Below are positions 34,397 to 44,800 of a stretch of DNA of 64,000 nt, one piece after another. The stretch's first letter is position 1. Every line of letters begins with the position of its first letter. This DNA is from Terriglobia bacterium. GTDB lineage: Bacteria; Acidobacteriota; Terriglobia; UBA7540. The notes beneath the pieces are model-generated. The model saw nothing but the letters and a program-made list of their open reading frames with translations, was not told the DNA's origin and searched no databases. The position numbers and the translations under genes are program-made. The stretch spans positions 1-64,000 of the forward strand of contig DASTAW010000050.1 of the NCBI GenBank assembly GCA_035712365.1, read 5' to 3'.

Positions 34397-34501
34397 GTCA
34401 TTCCGAGGGTCGATCTTCTTGATCGGCCCGAGGAATCTGCTTGAGCTTCATGCCGTCGGCCAACAGCAGATTCCTCTCCCGCTCTGCGGGATCGAAATGA
34501 C
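34397..34501 (+). repeat. Dispersed palindromic repeat, best-preserved copy
   Basis: The element begins GTCATTCCGA and ends TCGAAATGAC, so its ends are inverted repeats with one mismatch. AGGAATCTGCT (34431-34441) pairs perfectly with AGCAGATTCCT (34465-34475). It is about 105 bases long and non-coding, and lies between the GH20 gene and the permease gene. Size and terminal inverted repeats fit a MITE or REP-like element. Confidence 0.72.
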
Positions 34502-34550
34502 GTTCGGAATTACATCTTTTGCATGTCGCCGATTGGGGCGTCCTGCGCCC

Positions 34551-36869
34551 TCACCGTGCCCGCGTCTCGTAGTTTTTCCAGTCGAGTTTAGTGTCCCTCA
34601 GCGGCAGGCCGTGCGCTTTCGCATACTGGTTTCGGACGCTCTCCACGTCGTCGTACCACTTGTCCAGCGGCAACAGAATTTCGCGGTAGATCAGGTAACT
34701 CATATCCACCGTGCGCACCGGCAGGTGGTCCTTTACATCATCCACTTCATCCAGATATTTCCGCCCGTTCGCTTCCGCCACTCGCGGCAGCCAGCTCTGG
34801 TACCACGTCTCCACCGCCTGGTGGTACGCCTCGTTCCGCTGGCCTCGAATCTCTTCCGCCGTGTCCAGCGCCCGGTCCAGCGCCGCCACCGCCCGCTCGA
34901 ACTGAACACTTGCAGCCGCTGTCTCGGCCTGCCGCAGCGCCCCGTCTACCTGGTTCATCTCCCCGATCATTTCCAGGTTCTGCCGGTACAGCCCCGCAAT
35001 CGAGAGGTAAACCTGAAGGTTATATTTCTGGAACTCCACCGACCTCCGATTCCTGTTCAGCAGGTCGAGCAGTTCGTCGTTCGCGGGCATCGACTCCTGC
35101 GCCATCTGCACCCGCCGGGCATTGGCCTTGCCCCAGTCGTAGCCCAATCGCAGATATTCGCCCTGCGGCACCGGGGGCAGCGGCAGGGTCTGGTCGCGCT
35201 CTGGCCGTCTGGGTTTGAAGATCTGATTTGAGTTTCCGAAAAGGGGCTTGCGGGCGGAAGAAGGTTCAGTGTCCCAACTGCTTTCCCAGAACTCCGCCTG
35301 CGTGCTCATCAGTTGGTAAAGCCGTCCGATATTCTGGCCGCCCTGGCCGTAGAACAGGCGGTAAAAGCTGTCTCGCGCTTCGGCAGGCGTGGGCGAGCCC
35401 GGATGCCATGCCCAGGCCGGAGCGGTTGCATATCCCAGCCAGAACGTCTCCGGATGCAGCCCTTCATCGCCCCATCCTGCGATAAACACGCCGATGAGAT
35501 CGGCATTCTGCCGCGATGAGTCGAAGGAGATGTGCCGGTACATTTCCTCGAGCCGATCACCGATTCGGACGTGGTTGAAAAGCTGTGAGGGAGGCAGCCC
35601 GTAGTAGTTGGGGAACAACGGCTCCACGCCTTCCGTCGAAGTGTAAATCATCTGCTGGATGCCATGCTCCTTGAAAGCACGGTCGAATTCCGGCCCATAG
35701 ACCTCGCCATTCACCAGATAGGATGGCAATGAGGGAATGTCATCCACCACCAGGGGATATTCTCCCCAGAAGATTACCTTTCGGCCGCGCTCGTGAAGAT
35801 AGCCCGCCGCCTGGTCGAGAAATTGCGCTTCCACCTTGCCGACGCTCCCCAGCTTCTTCGCCAGTTGCCCCTCGTTGCACTGCTCGTTGTCGGCCATCCC
35901 CACGTAGTAAGGTTCGTCGGTCGAGAGTGCAAAATAGTTCACGCCCTTGGTCGCATCCAGCAGGTCCTGGTACATTCCCTCCAGCAGCTTGTACGAGTCC
36001 GGGTTCGTGGTGCAGAGCTCATAATTGCTGTCCGGAAATTCCCGCAGCTTCGCGTATTCCGGATGCTTCAGAATGAACGCAACGTGCGCCGGGCCGTCCA
36101 GAAATGGGACCAACTGCACGTGGTACTTCAGCCCATAGTCCGTCAACTCCTGCAATTGCGCCGGCGACAGCGCATAGGGGTCCACCACGGCGGGCGCGCT
36201 CTTGAACTCAAAATGTCCATTGAGTTTGATGGAAAATCCGTTGATTTTATAGAACGCCGCCTGCTTCAGCGCCTGCTTCAGCACTTCCATGTGTTCCAGA
36301 TGATGGTTATCGTCCCAATAGATAATGCGCCGCTCGAGGTCCGGCCAGTCGGTGATGCTGGCCTCCGGCAGCCACAGCTTTCCCTGGGCATGCTTCACCA
36401 GTTGCACCAGCGTCTCAACCCCGTAGAACAATCCTGTCGGCGCGTTGGCCGTGATCTTGATTCCCCCGCCCGCCAACTCCAGCCTGTAAGCCTGTTCTTC
36501 CAGCGCCTGCTTGTTCTTGTCCGTTGCCTGCCCAATCTCGACTGACCCTGGCTGAATCACCAGCTCAATTGCGCTGCCTCGACCGCGTGTTTCAAGGCTA
36601 AGACCGTGGCGCGTCGCGAGACCGTCCTTCAGGCTTTCTACGGCTACGTCGTCGGGCTTCACGCCCTGGCCCAATAGCAGACGCCAGCCGCTGCCGATTT
36701 CAAAATCTCCGCCCTTCGGTTCCACTTTCTGCGGGGCAGGAATCACGTTGTAACCGCGTTCCAGCAGCGTCCCTGGGGCTGCTGCACGGGCCACTGGCAT
36801 CCCACCAATAACCACAAACGCAAAGACCACGAAAATCAGCACGCTACTCAAACGAAAACTCGCTCTCAT
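34551..36869 (-). CDS. Exported GH20 beta-N-acetylhexosaminidase, copy 1 (intact)
   Basis: GH20 enzymes remove terminal N-acetylhexosamine from glycans. The 772-residue product has a signal peptide (residues 1-29), the N-terminal GH20 accessory domain (YNVIPAPQKVEPKGGDFEIG) and a TIM barrel with GLFYGVETLVQLV and DWPDLERRIIYWDD. The predicted catalytic Asp318-Glu319 pair is in ALSTDEPYYVG. A long helical C-terminal region (about 560-770) is less typical. ATG 36869 follows CGGAGGACCAG. Copy 2 lies 88 bases upstream on the same strand, and similarity extends into the leader, so they arose by tandem duplication. Confidence 0.88.
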   Translation of the reverse strand: MRASFRLSSVLIFVVFAFVVIGGMPVARAAAPGTLLERGYNVIPAPQKVEPKGGDFEIGSGWRLLLGQGVKPDDVAVESLKDGLATRHGLSLETRGRGSAIELVIQPGSVEIGQATDKNKQALEEQAYRLELAGGGIKITANAPTGLFYGVETLVQLVKHAQGKLWLPEASITDWPDLERRIIYWDDNHHLEHMEVLKQALKQAAFYKINGFSIKLNGHFEFKSAPAVVDPYALSPAQLQELTDYGLKYHVQLVPFLDGPAHVAFILKHPEYAKLREFPDSNYELCTTNPDSYKLLEGMYQDLLDATKGVNYFALSTDEPYYVGMADNEQCNEGQLAKKLGSVGKVEAQFLDQAAGYLHERGRKVIFWGEYPLVVDDIPSLPSYLVNGEVYGPEFDRAFKEHGIQQMIYTSTEGVEPLFPNYYGLPPSQLFNHVRIGDRLEEMYRHISFDSSRQNADLIGVFIAGWGDEGLHPETFWLGYATAPAWAWHPGSPTPAEARDSFYRLFYGQGGQNIGRLYQLMSTQAEFWESSWDTEPSSARKPLFGNSNQIFKPRRPERDQTLPLPPVPQGEYLRLGYDWGKANARRVQMAQESMPANDELLDLLNRNRRSVEFQKYNLQVYLSIAGLYRQNLEMIGEMNQVDGALRQAETAAASVQFERAVAALDRALDTAEEIRGQRNEAYHQAVETWYQSWLPRVAEANGRKYLDEVDDVKDHLPVRTVDMSYLIYREILLPLDKWYDDVESVRNQYAKAHGLPLRDTKLDWKNYETRAR

Positions 36870-36957
36870 CTGGTCCTCCGGTCGTTCTTCAGGATCACAA
36901 CAGGCAAGGGAGTCCGCCGCAACATCAACGTCCGATGCAGTCGCACTTCCCTCGCCT

Positions 36958-39354
36958 TCAATAGTGGTATCTCTGCCGCAGCATGGATGGTCCCCAATTC
37001 CAGATGGGGTCACCCTTAATCACAGTATTCGTGTCGTTCCAGTCAAATGTTTTCGTTCGGGCCGGCAGGCCGTGCGCCTTCGCATACTGGTTTCGGGCGC
37101 TCTCCACGTCGTTATACCATTTGCCCAGCGGCAGCAGCAATTCCCGGTAGATCAGGTAACTCATGTCTACGGTCCGCATCGGCAGGTGGTCCTTTACATC
37201 ATCCACTTCATCCAGATATTTCCGCCCGTTTGCCTCCGCCACTCGCGGCAGCCAGCTTTCATACCACGTCTCCACTGCCCGGTGATAGGCCTCGTTCCGC
37301 TGGTCTCGAATCTCTTCCACCGTGTCCAACGCCCGATCCAGCGCCGCCACCGCGCGCTCGAACTGCACATTCGCCGCCGCTGCCTGCGCCTGTTTCATCG
37401 CTCCATCAATCTCGTTCATCTCCTCGATCATTTCCAGATTCTGCCTGTACAGCCCCGCAATCGACAGGTAGACCTGAAGATTATATTTCTGAAACTCGAC
37501 TGACCTCAGATTATCGTGCAACAGATCCAGCAGTTCGTCGTTGGCAGGCATCGACTCCTGCGCCATCTGCACCCGCCGGGCATTGGCTTTGCCCCAGTCA
37601 TATCCCAATCGCAGATACTCGCCCTGCGGCGCCGGCGGCAGCGGCAGCGTTTGATCGTGGGCTGGCCGCCGGACTTTATATACTTCACGAGAGTTGCCGA
37701 AAATCGGCTTGCGAGCGGACGATGGCCCCTCATCCCAGCTATGGTCCCAGGTCTCCGCCTGCGTGCTCATCAATTGGTAAAGCCGTCCGATATCCCTGCC
37801 GCCCTGGCCCTAAAAAAGGTGATAAAAACTCTCGCTTGCTTCAGCCGATCCCGGCGAATCCGGATGCCAGGCCCAACCGCCTGCGGTCACATATCCCAGC
37901 CAGAAAGTCTCCGGGTGCAGCCCTTCATCACCCCAGGCCATTATGAGAACACCGATTAAGTCAGTCTCCTTTCGGGCCCAGGTGAATGACACCTCCTGAT
38001 ATGTCTTGTTCAACTCCGAGACCGGGGCCTGGCCTCCGCCGCGTGAAGAATTGAACTGGGCAGAAGCCGGCAGAAGATAATAACTGGGAAACAGAGGTTC
38101 CGTACCTTCGGGAGCAGTCCGAATCATTCCCCGTATCCCGTGCGCCTTGAGGGCCCGCGCAAACTCCGGCGTCCCATTATAATTCGCGCCCCGGGTTACC
38201 AGGTACGTCGGCAGCGAAGAGATATCACCGGCCACCATCGGATATCCCGCCCAGAAGATTACTGTCCGCCCACGATCATGCACGTAGTTCCCTGTCGTTG
38301 TTAAGTATTTTGCCAGGAGCTTGCCTGTGCTGCCGAGCTGCTTCGCCGTTTGCGCTTCGCTGCATTGGGCGTTGTCGGCCAAGCCCACGTAATAGGGTTC
38401 GTCGGTCGAGAGCACAAAATAGTTAACGCCCTTCGTGGCATCCAGCAATTCCTGGTACATGCCTTCCATCAGCTTGTAGGAGTCCGGGTTCGTGGTGCAC
38501 AGCTCGTAGTTGCTGTCGGGAAACTCCCGCAACTTCGCGTATTCCGGATGCTTCAGAATAAATGCAATGTGACCCGGCCCATCGATATAGGGGATGAGCT
38601 GGATATGATCTCGCAACCCAAAATCGGTCAGGTCCTGAAGTTGTTGAGGCGAGAGAGCGTAGGGGTCCACTACGGCCGGTGCGGTCTTGTATTCAAAATG
38701 CCCGTCCAGTTTGAGGGCGAATCCGTTGATCTTGTAAAACGCCGCCTGCTTCAATGCCTGCTTCAAGACCTCGGTCCGCTCCAAATGGTGGGCATCGTCC
38801 CAGTAGATGCTGCGCAACTCGAGGTCCGGCCAGTCGGTGATGGTTGCCACCGGCAGCCACAGCTTTCCTTGGGCATGCTTCACCAGTTGCACCAGGGTTT
38901 CAACCCCATAGAACAATCCCGTCGGCGCGTTGGCCGTGATCTTGATTCCGCCGCCCGCCAGCTCCAGCCTGTAGGCCTGTTCTTCCAGCGCCTGTTTGTT
39001 TTTGTCCGTTGCCTCGCCGATAGCCACCGATCCTGGCTGTACAACCAAATTAATTGCAGGGCCTCGTCCCTGTGTTTCAAGCGTAATTCCGTGGCGCGTC
39101 GCCAAGCCCTCTTTCAGGCTTTCCACCGCCACATCGTCAGCCTTCACCCTCTGGCCCAATTGCAGCCGCCACCCGCTGCCGATTTCAAAATCCCCGCCCT
39201 TCGATTCCACCTTCTGCGGCGCGGGAACCACGGTGTAACCGCGTTCAAGCAGCGTGCCTGGGGCTGCCGCGCTGGCCAACGGCATCCCAACCATAAGCGC
39301 CAGGGCCAAGGCCACCAAAAGCAATCCACCACTCAAACGAAAAACTGCCCGCAT
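36958..39354 (-). pseudogene. GH20 beta-N-acetylhexosaminidase, copy 2, interrupted by in-frame amber codon
   Basis: This paralogue begins MRAVFRLSGGLLLVALALAL and matches copy 1 over its whole length. After 514 codons it meets a TAG (37810-37812) where copy 1 has tyrosine: FYHLF-stop-GQGG against FYRLF-Tyr-GQGG. The frame then continues intact, in the same phase, for about 283 codons to the TAA-class stop at 36958. The stop therefore arises from one base change, not a frameshift. The truncated product would keep the signal and barrel, with Asp-Glu at 318-319, but lose the helical C-terminal part. A recent mutation, a sequencing error or readthrough are all possible. Confidence 0.8.
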
Positions 39355-39688
39355 CTATTCCTCCAGGTCCTTCTTCGGGATTACAACAGGCCAGCAAGTC
39401 CGCCGCAACCTGAACGGTCGATGCAGACGCACGGTCGATCTCTTTCCTCCGCAGCAGAGCTTTTGCAACTTTTTCCACAGTGTCATTGTTGAACACAGGG
39501 GCCCCAAATTTATTAATGTAACACTTCGCTTCCCAACTTTAACCCATTGATGTTATTACTTAAAAAATTTATCGTCCCATTCGTCCCACGCGTCCCAAAC
39601 GTCTCATCCCGTCCTGCTATGCTTCAAGGGCAAGAATTTCTGCGACCTAGCTTTGCGGCGCCCGAAGGCCGCGAAAATGGAGGAGACT
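39355..39688 (+). repeat. Intergenic region with four tandem 9-base units
   Basis: This 334-base gap between divergent genes has no gene. At 39572-39607 it carries TCGTCCCAT, TCGTCCCAC, GCGTCCCAA and ACGTCTCAT in direct succession, a short tandem repeat of the core CGTCCCA. The leader of GH20 copy 2 (about 39355-39440) is related to the leader of copy 1. An AT-rich stretch around 39510-39570 probably holds promoters, but no box pair is convincing. Confidence 0.55.
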
Positions 39689-40648
39689 ATGGAAAACGTA
39701 AACGATCATCTCACACCCAGGCAACTGGAATCGAGGCGCGAAAACGCCCGGAAGTCCACCGGGCCGCGGAGCAAGGCCGGCAAGCGCCGCGTGTCGCTGA
39801 ACGCGCTCAAGTACGGGCACTACTCCGGCCCGCACACGATGGAACAGAGCATGCTGCTGCTGGGCGAAGACCCGCGGGAGTTCCACGTCTTCCGCCTGGG
39901 CCTCGTCGCCAGCCGCCGGCCCGCCGACGCCGTCGAGCTGATGCTGGTGGAAGACATTGCCATGCTCGAGTGGAAGAAGCGGCGGCTCAACCGCGCCCAG
40001 CAGGGGATACAGTTGCGCAATCTGGAAATGCTGGAACTCGCCCGCCATCGCCAGGTGCAGGAAGTCGGGCGGGAGAGCGCCGACATTTCGCAGGACGAGG
40101 TACTGAAGTCCGGCCTGCGCCGCGTGTCGAGATCGCCGGCCCGGTTCGGCGAAATTCTCTCGCACCTTGAGACGCTGAAGGCGCTGGTGGCAAGGCAGGA
40201 TTTTTCGCAGGACATCAGCGGCCTCATCACCCTGCTCTACGGCGAAACTCCCACGCTGCGCGGCGCGCAGATCGCCCACACCTACAGCCAGCTCGCCGAG
40301 CAGGGCGTCGAAACGGAAGAGCAGCGTGCGTTCGCAGCCAGCCTCAAAATCGCGATTGAAGAAGAGATCCGCGACGTGATCGAAGAATACACCCTCTTCC
40401 TTCAGGAACACGTCCATATCTCTCCCGCCCTGCGCGACTCCGCGTTGGCGCCCATGCATCCGCAGTGGATGGCCATCGTTCGCCACGAGTCCACGCTCGA
40501 CCGGATGATCGAGCGCAAAATTAAACTCCTGGATCAGATCCAAAGCGCCCGCAAGCTTGAAGCCCTGGCAGCCGCCGATAGCATCGAAAACAGACGAAAT
40601 GGGACAAAAAAACACGTTTTTTCAAAAACAAAGCGGAGAAGTCGCTGA
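39689..40648 (+). CDS. ENARKSTGP-motif conserved hypothetical protein
   Basis: The product (319 residues) begins MENVNDHLTPRQLESRRENA, followed by RKSTGPRSKAGKRRVSLNAL and KYGHYSG. I recognise this N-terminal motif from a repetitive family seen in Acidobacteriota and some other soil bacteria, with no known function. The rest is mostly helical and charged (VELMLVEDIAMLEWKKRRLN, EEEIRDVIEEYTLFLQEHV). ATG 39689 has GGAGG five bases upstream; ATG 39677 is in frame but lacks a comparable site. Short tandem repeats lie both upstream and downstream of the gene, which may point to a mobile or repeat-prone locus. Confidence 0.8.
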   Translation: MENVNDHLTPRQLESRRENARKSTGPRSKAGKRRVSLNALKYGHYSGPHTMEQSMLLLGEDPREFHVFRLGLVASRRPADAVELMLVEDIAMLEWKKRRLNRAQQGIQLRNLEMLELARHRQVQEVGRESADISQDEVLKSGLRRVSRSPARFGEILSHLETLKALVARQDFSQDISGLITLLYGETPTLRGAQIAHTYSQLAEQGVETEEQRAFAASLKIAIEEEIRDVIEEYTLFLQEHVHISPALRDSALAPMHPQWMAIVRHESTLDRMIERKIKLLDQIQSARKLEALAAADSIENRRNGTKKHVFSKTKRRSR

Positions 40649-40784
40649 AAACAAAGGGAGAGACTACATGGATAGCCAAAAACAAACCGGAAAACAAAGC
40701 GGAGAAGTTGTTGAAAACACGTTCATGTGGAAAAAACAAACCGGAACAAAGCTAAAACAAAGCGGGCCATGTTGTTGAAAACAC
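40625..40784 (+). repeat. Three imperfect ~30-base direct repeats, period 63-66
   Basis: Units at 40625-40653 and 40691-40719 differ at two positions. A third, diverged unit lies at 40754-40784. Each starts AAAACAAAGCGG and ends TTGAAAACA or CTGAAAACA. Spacings of 66 and 63 are multiples of three, and an open frame (40557-40778) reads KQSGEVAEN, KQSGEVVEN and KQSG from them. The first unit overlaps the end of the preceding gene. Either a tandem array next to that gene or a small repetitive peptide could explain this. Confidence 0.6.
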
Positions 40785-40950
40785 TGGAAGGCTACAAATC
40801 AGCCTGCGACTCATGTATGATCGGGGATTAACGAAAAAACCCTAGAGCTTCGAATAGCGGAAACTCACGGCTACGTTTCTTATTGTGATATCCAGGAGAG
40901 CGGTCCTTACTGCGGGCCTTGGCGCCATCCTGCGGACCCGGAGACCTGCC

Positions 40951-41730
40951 ATGTTCGCTGATGCTCGCGCATACGAGCGGTTCATGGGACGTTGGAGCGA
41001 ACTGGCCGCGACCCCGTTCGCAGAATTCGCTCGCCTTCCGGACCGTGGGGAGGTGCTCGACATCGGCTCCGGCACAGGCTCGCTTGCGCTGGTGATCGCG
41101 CGTCTCCGCCCGCATTGCAGGGTCGAGGGTATTGATATTTCACGCGGGTACGTCGAGTTCGCGCGCGGCCGCACGCGAAACCCGCGAGTGCGGTTCGAAA
41201 CGGGCGATGCGCAAAATCTGCCCTTCGCGGCCGGGACTTTCGATGCGGCCGCATCTCTGCTGGTCTTCAACTTCATTCCCCATCCGGCAAAAGCGCTCTC
41301 GGAGGCGCGGCGCGTGACGCGGGCGGGCGGTTCCATTTCGGCGGCCGTCTGGGACTACGGGGACCGAATGCGCATGTTGCGCGTCTTCTGGGACGCCGCA
41401 GTTGCGCTGGATTCCTCAGCCGAACAGCTCGACGAAAAGCATATGCCGCTGTGCCGCAAGGGCGAACTTTCAGAACTCTGGGCGCGCGGAGGACTCCAGA
41501 AGGTTGAAGAGTCGCCGCTCGAAATCACGATGCATTTTGCAGACTTCGATGACTTCTGGAATCCATTCCTGCTCGGCCAGGGGCCGGCTGGGGCTTACGT
41601 GGGCCGCCTGCCGAAAAACAGGGCCTCAGCCCTTGGCGAAGAATTGCGACGCCGGCTTGGACGTCCGCACGGCCCTTTCACTCTGCCAGCTCGCCTATGG
41701 GCTGTCCGAGGAGAAGTTACTGGAGGCTAA
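40951..41730 (+). CDS. Class I SAM-dependent methyltransferase
   Basis: The 259-residue product has motif I VLDIGSGTGSLALVIA, the acidic motif II VEGIDIS and motif III-type ARRVTRAGGSISAAVWDYG, typical of UbiE/Methyltransf_11-like enzymes. FAAGTFDAAASLLVFNFIPH lies between. The substrate is unknown. ATG 40951 starts FADARAYERFMGRWSE, the usual start in this subfamily, with CGGAG upstream. A GTG at 40885 is in frame and would add 22 residues. A perfect hairpin follows eight bases after the stop. Confidence 0.85.
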   Translation: MFADARAYERFMGRWSELAATPFAEFARLPDRGEVLDIGSGTGSLALVIARLRPHCRVEGIDISRGYVEFARGRTRNPRVRFETGDAQNLPFAAGTFDAAASLLVFNFIPHPAKALSEARRVTRAGGSISAAVWDYGDRMRMLRVFWDAAVALDSSAEQLDEKHMPLCRKGELSELWARGGLQKVEESPLEITMHFADFDDFWNPFLLGQGPAGAYVGRLPKNRASALGEELRRRLGRPHGPFTLPARLWAVRGEVTGG

Positions 41731-41737
41731 TTGCGGA

Positions 41738-41759
41738 CGCCTGTCCTGGCAGACAGGCG
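41738..41759 (+). terminator. Perfect 8-bp hairpin after the methyltransferase gene
   Basis: CGCCTGTC (41738-41745) pairs with GACAGGCG (41752-41759) around a six-base loop, starting eight bases after the methyltransferase stop. No U-tract follows; instead a TATAAT (41765-41770) lies immediately downstream and could be the -10 box of the next gene, although no good -35 box is spaced from it. Confidence 0.45.
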
Positions 41760-41812
41760 CGTTATATAATCACTCCCTTGCGGGTCAATTGACATCCGTG
41801 ATTGGGAGTAAG

Positions 41813-44800
41813 ATGAATCAGTCTTGGAAAAAAGTCGTCCTCATTTCGGGCGCGATTGTTGCCGCTGCGCTCGTTCCCTTCCTCGCCATCCAGCGAGAGT
41901 CCGATGCCCATCCGGGAAACGGCACCGCTGCCGCGCAGCCACCTACCGCATGGTCCATGGCGCAAGCCAAGGCGCCGGATGCCGCAACCCTTCAGACCTG
42001 GCGCAACGTGGGCAAGGCGTACTACGAGCAGGGCAAATATCCGCAGGCGGCGGACGAATTTCAGAAGGTGGTCAAGTCGGGCCATGCTGTCGCCACGGAC
42101 TATCTTGACCTGGGCCTCGCCTACACGCAGGCGAACGACCTCAACCCGGCGCTTTCGGCGCTCACCACTGCCAAGCAGATGGCGCCCACGCTGGTTGCCG
42201 TTGACTACAACCTGGGGATTCTGGACAAGCGCGAGCTGCATTACGGGCCGGCCGAAGAAGCTTTCAGGAAAGTCCTTGCCGCTGATCCTGACGATCCGGC
42301 CACACTGTTCAACCTGGGCACCGTCTATTTTGCCGAACGCAAGCTCGGGCCTGCGCTCGACGTCCACGAGCGGCTGAATAAGATAGGCTTTGAGCGCGGC
42401 CAGAATTTTTATGTCGCTTCCCTGTTCCGCACTTTCACCATCCTGGTCCGGATGGGCCGCCGGGATGAAGCGCAGAAGGTGCTCAAGCTTCACCAGGAAT
42501 ACAGCGATAAGGTGCCCGGCATTTCTCTCCAGAGTCCGGCCCTCGAAAAAGGCAAGTACGGAGCTGTGCTGGTTCCGGCTGCGCCGCCGGTGCAGGTGGC
42601 GGGCGGGGCTGCCGCGCGTCCTGTCGATTTCCGCGAGATCACTTCGCAACTGGATATCTCTACGCGCGGCGGAGGGGAGGCCGAAAGCGGAGATTCAGCC
42701 GAAATCAAGGCGGCGGATTACTCGCCGGACTTTGCTCAATCGAAGCTCCTGCCGCTGCTCGGCGCCTCGATTGCCGTCGGGGACTATGACGGCGACTCGC
42801 ATCCCGATCTTTACCTCGTGAATCCCGCTGGCCGCAACCAGCTATTCCACAACAGCGGCACAGGAACCTTCACTGACGTTACGGCGAAGGCCGGAGTGGA
42901 AGGGCCGGGGCATTCCGTTTCCGCCACTTTTGCCGATTATGACAACAGCGGCAACCTCAGCCTGTTTGTGGCCGGCCTGGGCGGCGTCCACCTCTACAAG
43001 AACGACGGAAAAGGGACGTTTACGGATGTTACGGAGAAGGCGGGATTGAAGCCCCAGCCGGGCGAGGTGGATACGCGCGCGCTGCTGTTTGATGCCGACA
43101 ATGACGGCCTGCTCGACCTTGTCGTCACATCCTACACCAACCTGAACGACCCGCCTCATGAGGCGAGCTTCCGCTTTCCTGACAACTTCCCACCCGCAGC
43201 CATCCACTTTTACCGCAACAACGGCAATGGGACCTTCACCGACATCACCGAGGCGACGGGCCTCGGAGACGTCCGGGGCCGTTTTCGCAGCGCGTTGTTT
43301 GCCGACTTCGACGGCAACACTTATCCCGACCTCGTTTTTTTCCGCGATGACGGTCCGCCGGTGCTCTTTGAAAACCTCGGGGGCGACAAATTTCAGGACC
43401 GGTCTCGCGAGGCGGGCGCGGCCTTCAGCAGGCTCACCGCCATTGGCGGCGCTGTCGCCGATTTCGACCACGACGGCAGGTTCGATCTTGCACTCTGGAC
43501 CACGGACGGCTGCGAAGTTCTCAGGAACAATGGCAACGCCAGATTCACGCCCTTTCCGGACCTCCCGGCCATCAAGCCGCCTGCTCCTTTGCTGGCTTTC
43601 CGGGGACTCGCCGCCGACATCGACGGCAACAGCTATGTAGATCTGCTGGTGGCCGACTCTGCTGGAAAACTGCACCTGCTGGCCAACCGCCTGGGGCGCT
43701 TCCACGAGGAAGCCACCCACCTGCCGATCAGCAACTCCGCCAAGCTCGCCTCGCTGGGCGCTACCTGGATTGGCAAACCCGGCGTGCTCGATCTGGTCGG
43801 CACTACCCGCAGCGGAACGCTGGCCGCGTGGGCCAAGGCGGGACTTCCCGAACACTGGCTGGAAATCAGCATGGAGGGTTCAAAGAGCAACAAGCAGGGC
43901 GTGGGATCGGAAATCGAGCTGAAGCAGGGAAACTTTTATGACAAGGTGCTGATCAGCAGCGGCCCGGCGTATGTCTACACCGGAAACCTCGCAAAGCTGG
44001 ATGTGGTGCGGGCAACCTGGCCGACCCAGATTGTCCAAAATAATCTTGCCGTCGCCACCGATTCACCCATTCGCTTCCGCGAGTCGGAGCGCCTGGCGAG
44101 TTCCTGCCCCATGCTCTACGCATGGAACGGCAGGCAGTTCGTTTTTGTGACGGACATCCTCGGCGTGGGTCCGCTGGGCGAGCTGGCGCCCGACGGCACG
44201 CGGACCAAGCCCTATTCGCGCGAGTTCATTCGGCTGCCGGACACTTTCGAACCGCGCGATGGAAGCTACGAATTCCAGATGACGGATGAGCTGCGGGAGG
44301 TTGATTATTTTGACCGGCTGCACCTCGTGGCCGTGGACCATCCTGCCGGCGAAAAGATTTATGCCAATGAAATCTACGCTTCCACGCCATCGGAGCCCCG
44401 GCTTTATGCCGTTCGCGGCGAGCAGTTGCCGGTGTCGGCTGTGGATGACCACGGCAACAATGTTTTGCCGCTCCTCACCAAAGCCGACCATCGCTACCCT
44501 CACGGCTTTGAGCGCCTGCGCATTCCGGGCATGGCCAAACTGCACTCCTTGACGCTCGACCTCGGCCATCTTCCCCAAGCCGGGCGCGTCTCGCTGTGGC
44601 TGACAGGATGGGTTTTCTGGACCGACTCGAACGGATCGAGAGCGCTGATGCACGACCCCTCGACGCCCATGGTCTCGCCGTACGTGCAGGTGCGCGACAG
44701 GCAGGGGAAGTGGGTCACCGTCATTCCCGATATGGGCCTGCCCAGCGGAACCAACCGCACCATGCGCGTTGACCTGACGGGTAAATTTCTCTCAGCCGAC

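Noticed and set aside
37810-37812. Amber codon as pyrrolysine or other recoding
   Set aside because: TAG is the normal stop of several genes here, no Pyl genes are seen, and copy 1 has tyrosine; SelB acts on UGA, not UAG.
41402-41812. 137-codon N-terminal extension of the TPR/FG-GAP protein
   Set aside because: It lies in the methyltransferase gene in another frame and would bury the signal segment; ATG 41813 has a ribosome site.
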